Assembly: GCA_039000515.1 (NCBI GenBank)
Contig: JBCFYV010011135.1
Coordinates: 29,043,548-29,107,547 of the forward strand
From: Timema cristinae
Lineage: Eukaryota > Arthropoda > Insecta > Phasmatodea > Timematidae
Direction of reading: 5' to 3'
DNA: 64,000 bases
In this document: positions 1-9,629 of the stretch, one piece after another
How positions within the stretch are numbered: the stretch's first letter is position 1
How the letters are laid out: each line of letters opens with the position of its first letter
Notes under the pieces: generated by a model
What the model saw: the letters and a program-made list of their open reading frames with translations, nothing else
The model's database searches: none
Told to the model about the DNA's origin: nothing
Position numbers and translations under genes: made by a program

Positions 1-55
1 CTCATAAATCAGTCGTTAGATAAACCTCTTATCTAAGAGCCATTACTACATATTA

Positions 56-620
56 ATGATACTCCAATCAAAATATCATTATAAATATGCATTGGCCATC
101 TCTCTCAAAACGGCAAAATATTCAACAATGGACAACCGTTTTAACATTGGAACATTTACAAATTGGATGTTGCGGGATCGTTTAGTGCATGGAATAGCGG
201 ATGAGATAGTGCAGTATGAAATGATTTCTAAAAATGAAATGAAGTTAAATGAGGTAATTTCCATGGCAGTAAGTAGCGAAGCAGCGATACAACATCAACG
301 TGTGATGCGCAAACTTCGGTCACACCTTGGGGTACCAAGACCAAGAAGCAGGCCCAATGGAAGTACACAGTCTATCTAGAAACCACCAATTTCAACAAAG
401 AGTTGCCAATAATCAACAAAGATTTTCTCCAAACCAACAAAAGGATCAACGGTGTTATCGTTGTGACAAAGAGCATCTAACCTTTGAATAGCCATGGGTG
501 AATGCGATGTCATTTTTGTAAGAAGTTAGTTCACAGAGAAAGGGCATGTAGGTCTAACAGACAAAATGACATCAAACGAAGAGTGCAACACGTACAAACA
601 AACCATATAGCACCCGGGAA
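56..620 (+). pseudogene. Ty3/gypsy (Mag-like) gag fragment, period 1
   Basis: The translation resembles the C-terminal half of a Mag-lineage gag: a capsid-like stretch with MLRDRLVHGI and a run ending in SSEAAIQ, followed by a double zinc knuckle region starting CYRCDKEH. A one-base deletion near 309 breaks the frame. An in-frame TAG near 488 sits where the knuckle expects Cys, and a further shift is needed to read CHFCKK...HRERAC. The 5' part of gag and any LTR are not seen. All three periods share the TAG, so decay preceded the duplication. Confidence 0.75.
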
Positions 621-699
621 CCTGCAAGCTCAGTATTAGATATGGCATATTAGCCGTTTTCTATGGGATCTGAAATTAAAGAAACCCACCATTCCACAT

Positions 700-2420
700 A
701 AATGTGATGTTAAGTGGAAAAAACACCACATGGAGATCGATTCAGCAGCAGCCCTGACAGTTATTAGCCCAGTAACCTATGAAAAAATATGAACCTTTAA
801 ACCAAAACTGATGAGTTCCGATATTAAGCTTTGCACCTGGGGAACAAAACAGCGTCTTTGTATCCTTGTTTGGTGTAATGTGGAGGCCACATATTATAAT
901 GATTTGTCTGCTACTCTGCCCTTAACAACAGTGGAAGGAAATGTGACAAGCCTGCCCGGGATAGATTGATTCAACGAGTTGAGAATTAGAGTGAAAGGAA
1001 TTCACCATATCACTGATGGTAAGTTCATGGAGACAGTACAGAAATTCTCAGCTCTTGAAGATCACAATCTAGGAGAATATGTTGAACCACCAGTTTTATT
1101 AAAAATTGACCCCTAAGTGCCTAAGTATCACCGGAGCCGTCCAATACCACTGTCACACGTCAATCGAGAGATTACAAGGTTAGTTGATGAAGGGATATAA
1201 AACCGGTATCATTTTCAAAGTGGGCTACACCGCTAGAGATTGTGTCACAGCGGGATGGATTTTTGAGGTTGTGCAGGGTCTACCGAAGCTCAGTTCATAA
1301 AGTGCTATGCCCTGACAAATACCCTTTAACAACTGCAACTGAAGCTTTTGCATGCCAAACAGGTGGAACCATATTTTCTAAGCTTGACCTTGCACATGCT
1401 TATGCCCAAGTTAAAGTGGATGAAGAATCTTCTAAAATATTGACGGATATTACGCCAAAAGGCTTGATAAAGGTGACAAGAATGCCTTTTGGAATTAGTG
1501 CAGCCCGTGGATTTTTCAGAGGCTTATTGAAGGTATATTAGCAGGTATACAAGGTACTGCAGCACTCCTGGATGAAATAATTATATCGGGCACCGATAGA
1601 GAACAAGTAGGTGACCTGGTGGTCTAGGGTAAGGTGTCAGACTTCTATGCTGGCGGCCGGGTTCAATCCTAGGTCCCGGCAAAGATTTATCTGATTACCA
1701 AACCCTTCCTCACCTCTGACAAGACATCTTGTGAATGTGGGAATGCCAGGCCTCCACCGTGGTTCGGATTCCACGTTAAACTGTAGTCCTTCATTTCAAC
1801 TCACTATCACCCTACCATTACACATTAGCGTAAGTGCGTATAACCCGAACGTATAGTAAGACGCGGTGCTAATAATAATAATAATAATGATAGAGAACAA
1901 CATAATTCCAGAGTACAGGAAGTACTACAAGGATTGAGTGATGCAGGGTTGCATTAAGGAAGAACAAGTGCAGGTTTTGAATTGCAGCAGTGTCATTTTT
2001 AGGTTTTCAGGTAGACGCCCAAGGTATGACACCCTATAAGACAAGGTTGAAGCCATACACAAAGCTTGGCACCTAAGAATAATAGAACTTCAGGCTTTTT
2101 AGGACTTTCCAATTTTTATGAGAGATTCCTGAGCGACCCTGGAACCCTACACCGTCTTCTAAATAAATAAGCACCACGGCAGTGGACTCAAAACCACGAG
2201 AGTGCATTCAATAAGGCAAAAGCCATTTTAACATTAGACTTAGTTCCGAAGCATTATGATAGTAGATCTTTGAAATTATCTTGTGATGGATCTCCTTATG
2301 GGGTTGGACCAGTCCTCTCCCAAATTATGGACAATGGAATGGAAGCTCCGGTAGTGTTTGGCTCAAGAACACTGTCACAAGCTGAGTGTAACTGTTTATT
2401 TTCTTAGGATAAAAGATTAT
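700..2420 (+). pseudogene. Gypsy pol remnant (protease, RT, RNase H), period 1
   Basis: A protease-like piece near 727-790 reads MEIDSAAALTVIS, with D-S-A where gypsy proteases have D-T/S-G/A. The RT palm follows (1242-1540, SKLDLAHAYAQVKV and MPFGIS) but is broken by a deletion near 1505 and then interrupted by a SINE at 1607-1888. An RNase H start (LSCDGSPYGVG) lies near 2275-2410. No integrase or 3' LTR follows. Stops and shifts throughout mean it cannot encode a working enzyme. Confidence 0.8.
1595..1900 (+). mobile_element. SINE-A copy with 12-bp target-site duplication (period 1 only)
   Basis: A tRNA-derived head (A-box-like TGGTCTAGGGTAAGG, B-box-like GGTTCAATCC) is followed by a ~200-bp body and a TAA-repeat tail. 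It is flanked by GATAGAGAACAA at 1595-1606 and 1889-1900. It sits inside the RT remnant. The matching positions at about 33622 and 62705 are uninterrupted and carry one copy of the target sequence, so the insertion followed the duplication. Confidence 0.92.
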
Positions 2421-2967
2421 TTTCATTTCTAGTACTGAAAAATTATCGTAGATCTTACAATAAATGGTGTCTTAGAATCGATTAAATATAGTACTTAAAA
2501 ATAACTTTTGATATCATATTTCTTAGACACTAAGATGCACAGTGTTTTAAATAAGTATAAATGAAAAGAAAATCTTGAAATAAAATAAAGTATGTTTTGG
2601 TAATCTATTTTTGTCACTATAACTAGGTATTTGTCTACATTATTTTCTTTGACTTGTTTTTACTATAAAAGTTACAGAACTTAGGCTGTTTCTGATTAAT
2701 ATGAACTTAGAGTTAACCAATTCCAGCAAAGATACAAGAAAACCATGATAACATTTTCACACTTTATGACATTTTCAAATTAGCAACTTCAATTAACCTA
2801 GGATTGGAATTTGCAAAGATATTTGAAGAAAGACATTAAAAAAATTATTCACCAGGTCTTCATCACCTGTGATCCACTCTTAAGACGAGAGAGGTATGTT
2901 AGAACATGGAACCAGCGATAGAGGTTTTATTCTGATTGCTATATTTCTTTACTCCTAATTATTTCTC

Positions 2968-3220
2968 ACCCGCCTCGGGACGTAGTTGGCTAAAACCCTA
3001 GTTTCGTGTTGAGCCAGATTACCAGAAATGAGAGATAAATGTTTGAATCCCAGTCGGGTAAACTGGGAAGTGGTTTTTTCCTAAATGGTTTTTGCATTCA
3101 CCCTCAGGACAAATGTGGAGTCAATTCCTTTAAATTCAACCTTCCCAATTCCTAATCCATTAGTATAATTAGTACTTAAGCATTTAACCCTAACGGTTAG
3201 TAAGATGCGCTGCTAGATGA
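2968..3220 (+). mobile_element. SINE-B copy, period 1
   Basis: tRNA-like head (TAGTTGGCTAAAACCC as A-box region, GTTTGAATCCC as B-box), a body with GGTTTTTTCCTAAATGG, and a tail GGTTAGTAAGATGCGCTGCTA followed by an AT-rich end. The tail resembles that of SINE-A although the heads differ. Confidence 0.75.
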
Positions 3221-3329
3221 ATAAAATAAATTATTTCTTGAACCACTTGTAATTTTACTGTCCATTATGAACAATAATGTTTGTGACAAGAATACTTAGA
3301 ACAAATCTCACTTGAATTTTCCCCGTCGT

Positions 3330-4265
3330 GTGTTACTTATGCTGTGTTGGTTGAGTATAAGCTACTCTTCCTTTAAAAACCCTCATCACACACCTCACAC
3401 TTATTTTTTCTGTTTATTATGATATAAAACATGTTGATGGAAGTATTTCTTGTCAAACACCTCACACTTGTATTATTTCTGTCCAGTACGAATTATGTCA
3501 TGCTTGGTAAATTCATTGTGATTGTGGAAACACTTGTCACATACCTTACATTTGAAATTTATCTTTCTAAGATTAATATTAATGTGTATGGTAAGATTGT
3601 TCTTTGCATGGACACTTATTACACACTTCACATCCATTATTTTTCTAGCAGGTATGAATTTGAACATTTTGGTTAAGAGAGATCCGAAGTTATAAATTCT
3701 TTTCACACACCTCACACTTGTATTTTTCCTTTCCTGTATGAATGTTAGCATGTTGTTTAAGAGTGTTCTGAAGTTATAAATTGTTGTCACACCCCTCATA
3801 CTTGTATTTTTTCTGTGCCGTATTCATGTGTGTTATGAGTGCTGTGAAGGTAGAAATTCTTGTCACATACCTGAAATTTGTATTTTTTTTGTGCCGTATG
3901 AATTTTATCGTGTTGGTTAAGAATGTTCTGAAGGTTGACATTTTTGTCACACCCCTGACATTTTAATCGGTTCTACCCGGTAAAAATTAAAGTATGAATT
4001 TTTAATGTTGTTCTGCCAATAGAAATGTTTATCACATACACCTCACACTTTTACTTTTTCTGTCCAGTATGAATCAGAGCATGTTTGTTTAGAGTTCTCT
4101 GATCACAGAAATGCTTATAACACTCTTCACATTTGAAAAGTATCTAGATAATGTGTCAGGCATGATTGGGCTTTGCATAGAAACATTTATTACACATCTC
4201 ACATTTAAAAAAAAAATTCTGTTCATTTAAACCATGCTTAGTAAGATATTTATTCTGTTGGACAT
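3330..4265 (-). pseudogene. Decayed C2H2 zinc-finger array ZNF-c, period 1
   Basis: On the minus strand a finger pattern (CxVC...linker like TGQKKYKC) recurs at the 84-bp finger period about 11 times, recognisable on + as repeated 'cacctcacacttgta'. Only one or two fingers are nearly whole (for example FKCKVCDKCF near 3560). The rest have lost Cys or His residues or frame. The linker differs from the SEQRKYKC linker of ZNF-a and ZNF-b, so this is an older, separate subfamily. No leader exon was found for it. Confidence 0.7.
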
Positions 4266-4294
4266 GCTTGTCACAATCCTTAAAATCATATTTT

Positions 4295-4677
4295 CTATTA
4301 GCGATCCTGCACGGCGCTGCCCGTGACCCACTGCGGTATAAGAATTATATAAGCCACCCCCTTTACCACCATCCTCAGCTTGCTGCCCATAATCAAATGT
4401 GGTATAAGAATTATATACCCCCTACCCCACACTTCCACGGTACCCGATTTCATTTTGAAACGTTATCTCTGAAACCTAATTCCAAACCAGATTATAAATG
4501 TTTTCTTTAAAAATTTGTTAAAAATACTCTAATTAAAAGGTTAATAAAAATCTTCCGTCCACTTATATTCCACTTATATTAAAAATTTCAGATCTCTGCG
4601 TGCGCTGGATATGGCTGGGCATTGCTCACAAACTAACAAACAAAAACACACAAACACTTCCTTTTATTATTATAGAT
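4295..4677 (+). mobile_element. Probable RTE-type non-LTR 3' tail, period 1
   Basis: A GC-richer stretch opens with a hairpin-forming CACGGCGCTGCCCGTG. It then has two diverged copies of a GGTATAAGAATTATATA-containing piece, and ends in CACAAACTAACAAACAA, CACACAAACACTTCC and TTTTATTATTATAGAT. That ending is typical of 3' ends of RTE/BovB-like elements as I know them. No coding part is present. Family assignment is inference. Confidence 0.5.
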
Positions 4678-4679
4678 GT

Positions 4680-5245
4680 TCAGGATAAAACAGTATTTTG
4701 ACTTATAAGTGTTTTGCTCTGGTTGAAAATATTAATAAAACCTGTTTCTTTATTTGAATTGACCCATGAAGATCAGCACCGCTAGATGGCCATGACAAGC
4801 TCTCAGTGGAAAATATAAGCTCATCATGTAAACAAATATAATTAAAGTATAACTTTGATTAAATTTTTACTAGCATTGTAACACTGTAATTCTATTCAAT
4901 TTATTTATTCTTAGAAACAATTTTTTTTTCCTGTTGATGGTACTGAAGAATTATGATGCGTCCTACAAACAACGGCGTTTTAGAATAGAAAAAAATACTG
5001 TAGGCACTTTCTATTGTAAATCTTTTTTGTTGGTGTGTTATTTTGTCAGTTTAAAGTATGGTAAAGTGACAAACATTCTGACAGGTTAGAATCAAGGTGT
5101 AGTAATTATTTTTTGTCATTCTTTGTATAAATGAGCTAGACCCAAGTTACATGGTTGCTACAACAGAGTTAAAAACTGGAAAAGTCGGGAAATGTTTTAA
5201 TGTCAGGGAATTTAAAAACTTTAATAAATGTGCATATTATTATTT
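4680..5245. other. Non-coding AT-rich stretch, period 1
   Basis: No gene or named element recognised. A stretch near 4900-5000 weakly resembles 2405-2480 (shared pattern around GTACTGAAGAATTATGATG), suggesting an old repeat, but the match is short. Confidence 0.4.
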
Positions 5246-5246
5246 T

Positions 5247-5498
5247 TAGAACTGCGTCTTTCTACTTGTTCAAATTATAAGCTTAAGTACTAATTAGACT
5301 ACTGGTTTGGGGATTGAAAATGTTGAATATAGAAGAAAAGAACCCGCATTGTCGTGGAGAGTGGAAAACCATTTAGGAATCCACCCACCCTCCCCAGTTA
5401 AGTTCACCCAACTGAGATTTGAACCTCGATCTCTCGGTCCTCGGCAATCTAGTTCAACACGAATCTAGCGCATTAGCCAACTATGTCACTGATGAGGG
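5247..5498 (-). mobile_element. SINE-B copy, reverse orientation, period 1
   Basis: Read on the minus strand it has the SINE-B head (TAGTTGGCTAATGCGCTAG, then GAGGTTCAAATCTC as B-box), the body with CCTAAATGGTTTTCC, and the tail. The same copy is present at 36990-37237, so it predates the duplication. Confidence 0.75.
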
Positions 5499-5499
5499 T

Positions 5500-6560
5500 A
5501 ATTGTGCACCTAAAAATTTAAACAGAAGTGAGAGATTTTGTTTCTCGATGTGAATAAAAGTGCATCGCCTATTTATGGCAATCAACATGAGATGGTTGTG
5601 CAGGGTTTGTTTTATAAAAGTTTTTCACAAGGACACAAATAATACCTAAAACATAGAATAGTGGAAAAAGAAACTAAAATACAGTTAACTCCCAACTGTC
5701 TGCGGTGATGGAAGTGACAAGTGTTGTTGATAACCCAAAACTGTGGATAATCGGCATATTTAGTAAAACGAGATTGTAGCATGTTCAATTCAAACTAGTA
5801 CTCACTTATCGTTATTGCCTTTATGAGCACACATCATATTTAACGCAGCGAGATAGTAAAAAAAAAACCTTTAATTCAATATAAAGTATATTCAAAATGG
5901 ACACATCACTTAAAAATTAGAATTCTGGTTCATCGTAGCTGGTACCTTTTCTCTTATCCTGTTATGTATTTTCCATAACATCCTGTTACAGATAATTAAA
6001 CAGGTTAGTAGTTCATTTCAGTGCAGTACCCCTTGAATTGACTTTTTGTCTCTCAGGCCATTATCTCTTACCTAAGGATTTACCGAGTACAACAATCGGT
6101 AGACCTGGGTTCTCCATAAAGCAGCATTTTTTTGTTTGTTTTTTATGTAGCCTATGATGTTGGCGATGCAGCGCTAATCCGCTCTTGGATTTTTGGGAGT
6201 TTAATGTAAATTTGACATTTAGTAACTGTTAGGGGTTAGTTTTACCTATAAACTATTCAATCACTGTGATCAGTGAAAAATTAGCCATTTAGCGAGAAAA
6301 GATTAAAAGGTTAGTTTGAGAAAAAAATTTTCTTAACGTTGTAATGAAAACCTGGAAAAGTCGAGGAATTTTATAATAAACGTTTTGTAGCCTACATGAG
6401 CTAAGTTAAAAGCAGTCAGATCCAAAGTTTGAACCATGGATTAAACATATTATAATGTATTCTTTCAAAATCTGTTTACTCTTCTGGTATTCAAATAAAT
6501 AATTATCAGGGTTGGTCATGTTTTACAAATAACAAACAACTGATAACACTAAGTACCAAA
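5500..6560. other. Non-coding stretch, period 1
   Basis: AT-rich sequence without splice-bordered exons, long reading frames or recognised repeats. It is conserved at 37240-38300 only as part of the duplication. Confidence 0.5.
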
Positions 6561-6672
6561 CCTTCAGACATTATGTCAAGTACTAATTATGCTAATGTGA
6601 ATTCAGGAAGATTTGATTTAGAGGAATTTTACTCGAATTTATGTGGAGGGAGAGTGGAAAACGATTTAGAAG
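6560..6672 (-). mobile_element. Truncated SINE-B tail, period 1
   Basis: Only the tail-proximal part of SINE-B remains (minus-strand reading of AAGTACTAATTATGCTAATG and GTGGAGGGAGAGTGGAAAA). The tRNA-like head is missing. Matching copy at about 38305-38412. Confidence 0.55.
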
Positions 6673-7440
6673 TTATAGCTAGTTAGTGGCATTACAGCCA
6701 TGAATATATATATATATATGTATATTTATTTTCATATACTTTCCTTTGGCCACATTGCGATTGAGATCGAGAACAGTTTAGCATTTTTTCTCCCCCTTTT
6801 TTTAAAAAAATGTGTAAAATAATTTCAACAATATAAATTGCATTGTTTATTAATAAATACTATAAGTTAGTGTATCATAGTGATATGATTGTTTCGAGTT
6901 GTATTTCATGTGTATTTCCTATGACATTTGGTTCGTTTGTAGGGAAAAAATAGTTTTAAGGGAAACATACAATATATACAAGAAGCTACAAAAAGAAAAA
7001 TATGCACATTGACTTTTGCGATTGGTTGAAAACTGGTGCTCGAAGATTATTCAAGTTCATAAATATTTTCCTTTGAGTTTGCAGTAGCTTTGGTACTAGT
7101 CCATACAACAAAATATGTAATAGATAAAATAGTACAATAAAAATGCTAAATATAGTTTTCATTTTAGCTTTAATAACTAATGGGAGAAACATATTTGGTG
7201 TCCTAATTTGAATATTCACCATAAACTTGTTTTATCTTTGCTCAGAATGAATAAGAATGAATATGTTAGAATTTATCTAAACATTCCATACTTAATTCAC
7301 GCATCACATATCTATTAACTTGGTACTAAATTATTTTAAAAAGGTTTTAAATCGTAAACGTCCTGTTTAACATGTACACTTAAAATACCAGAACTAATAT
7401 ATTCTAATAATGTGTGGTACGTATTAACTCACAGTGAAAG
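6673..7440. other. Non-coding AT-rich stretch with short TA microsatellite
   Basis: It contains a TA run at about 6707-6720 and otherwise unremarkable AT-rich sequence. The short minus-strand reading frame at 6986-7222 has no recognisable domain and is low complexity. Confidence 0.5.
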
Positions 7441-7442
7441 CA

Positions 7443-8585
7443 TGTTGCCAGGAAACACCCAGACTTCAGGAAAGTGCCCCAGCCGACTTTTCCTGGAGGT
7501 ACAGCAAAACAACATCTTACTCGAAGGCCCCACTTCGATGAAATGACAGAGCTGCTTCTCTGAGTTCTCCACACCTTCTACGAGGGTTATTTGTCATTCA
7601 GCGAAATTTTGCAACCTCACCTCCCCCTCTTTTATCTGCGATAAAACCCTCCTCAAAGACGTTAGTTCAGTTTGTATAAAATATTCATCCCTCGCTTCAC
7701 ATTTTGTTCTATTCTATCGATTCTACGAAGAAACAACTTGGACGTAAATCTACATAGGCTAACAAGCTACTGGTGAGTACGATGAGTAAGGCGCCTGTCT
7801 CTAGACTTCAACACAAATGAAGCCTCGTCTGAGACCGTGAGTATTTGAAAGTGAGAATCTTTGTCTTTTTTACTATGTCCATATGACATAGTTGGTTTGT
7901 CAGAGGTTCTAACTTGTTTTTATATGCCCATAAGGCGTAGTTTTGAATGATAGGCTTCATGCTCTATTTATCTAGGTCGATATGACATGATTTGGTATGT
8001 CAATGTTTGTGACTTCTTTTTCTATGTTCTTAAGACATAGTGTTATATACTAGGGAAATGTCTTGACACCCTAAATTGTAATGTCATAATTAGGCTTACT
8101 TATTCTTAGGATCTCATAATGGTGGAAATCAGGTTATCTAACACTTTGTTCAGTGATCGAATTAGGTCTGTAACTGATACCAGTCCCTATTAATTATCAT
8201 AAATTTACCTTTTTATTTTTTAGTGCGGAACCTTTGGGAGTGCTACTATTTCGTAGTAGAGGTCCGTGGGAAAGAGCACAGTGTCCAGAACCCTTCAGGC
8301 GCCGTTTGTATTAGTTAATATATTTGTTGTTTGCACTAGTTAGAGTGTGCCCTGGATAGGGTGGAAGTATAAATATATTATTGAATGTCTAAGCAATACT
8401 ATTTAGGAATAGACTAGCCATAGTATCTTTAGAGCCTAGATTCCTGGTAGCCCACCATTTACAATTGATAAACTGATACTTCCGTTACAAGGAGATTAAT
8501 ATTTGTATTACATAACTCACTATGGAGCTAGCTCATTTAACAACCATCCATTGCCGTTTTAAGGTATGAAGCCAGTTACAAAAAA
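7443..8585 (+). mobile_element. Candidate LTR-like or promoter-bearing segment, period 1
   Basis: A segment of higher GC with a TATA box (TATAAAAT at 7675-7682), a pyrimidine-rich presumed start region and a strong donor-like CTACTGGTGAGTAC near 7768. It ends in CCAGTTACA followed by AAAAATTGGAGGCCCCC, which resembles an LTR end next to a primer-binding site. No coding part follows and no matching second LTR is seen. It could equally be a host promoter with an untranslated first exon. It is present in both periods. Confidence 0.35.
7866..8045 (+). repeat. Four imperfect ~50-bp tandem repeats centred on a near-palindrome
   Basis: Variants of CTATGTCCATATGACATAG occur at about 7871, 7921, 7972 and 8022, spaced ~50 bp. 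The first is an almost perfect palindrome. Period 2 has lost exactly one unit: the first and second copies are fused at 39618-39640. Confidence 0.75.
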
Positions 8586-8589
8586 TTGG

Positions 8590-9500
8590 AGGCCCCCTTT
8601 GTACGGCACTTTTTCAGTTATAGCATTAAGCGGTTATAATATATTGAAAAGTACACAATACTTATATTAAGTACTTAATAATGTCTCATACTATATAGAA
8701 TATTGATCAAACTAATAAATTATTGTACTTTATTAAATGCATATAAACAAAGTTACATAAGTAAATTCCTCTCTGTATCATTGCACAGCTAGTTTTCTGT
8801 GGACCGACAGAGATAGCACAATGGTGGCATATTTTACTGTACTGCAACACATTACTTGAATAATGTTAATCTTAAATTACATAAAGTTAGGGTTTTCAAG
8901 GATCTGGAAATAAATACTATCACTAAGCTCACTAAAAGAATACTTATTGCTGTTAATAATTTGTACACTATTTGATGCAAAATTTAGAATAACTGTAATA
9001 GAATTTAATAATTTTTGGAGGAAATGTAGCCCTGTGGAATGTGAGGTACATGATAAATTGCACCTTTGCCCCCTTTCCCCGTCCTAGTCCACCGACACAG
9101 CCCTGCTAATATTGTAGAAACTCTTTAAACAAGCACTTACTAAAATTTGATATCATTACCTATAATTCAACTATATTTCATGTACATGCCTTTCAGGTCA
9201 AAGTCTAGTAGTCGCTAGGATTGATGGACGTTGTGTATTGTAGCTTAATATTGAATTAACATTTGCTTCCTATTTGAATTGCTGTTGTGTTGAGGAAAAG
9301 GCAACTTCATAGCAGAATGGGTGTTAGATATAATTGTAAGAGTTAATAGACTAAACAAAAGACTCAACCTTACTTCTGTAGATTCCTAGTTACCTAAGTG
9401 TTACATTCAATTCTTCCCTATTGGGTAGTATATGTTTATTGTAACCGATTTAATTCGTTTTAAACTTGTATATCTCTCTTGTGTTGGATCCTTCTCAAAC
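8590..9500. other. Non-coding stretch downstream of ZNF-a, period 1
   Basis: No gene seen. The part from about 9335 on is also present at about 18700 and 41050, marking the 3' flank shared by finger-exon copies. Confidence 0.5.
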
Positions 9501-9510
9501 CTTCATTATA

Positions 9511-9516
9511 TTTATT
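9511..9516 (-). terminator. Candidate poly(A) signal for ZNF-a, period 1
   Basis: AATAAA on the minus strand about 115 bp beyond the terminal stop, conserved at 18867-18872 and 41217-41222 in the 3' flanks of the other finger exons. Assigned by motif and conservation only. Confidence 0.4.
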
Positions 9517-9629
9517 TGTAAATGGAGTCGTCACTTCTTTTATTAGATAGGAGAAGCGACTGTACAGGGAGGTTGGTAATATTCATATATTATTGAAGCC
9601 CTAATCACAAAATATTAGGTATACTATCT

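Noticed and set aside
79..264. 61-codon minus-strand frames repeated at 79, 32095 and 61174
   Set aside because: They are antisense shadows of the gag-like frame.
9529..9570. Possible 3' UTR hairpin (GTCGTCACTTC with GAAGCGAC)
   Set aside because: Pairing is imperfect and the sequence changes in period 2 without compensating bases.
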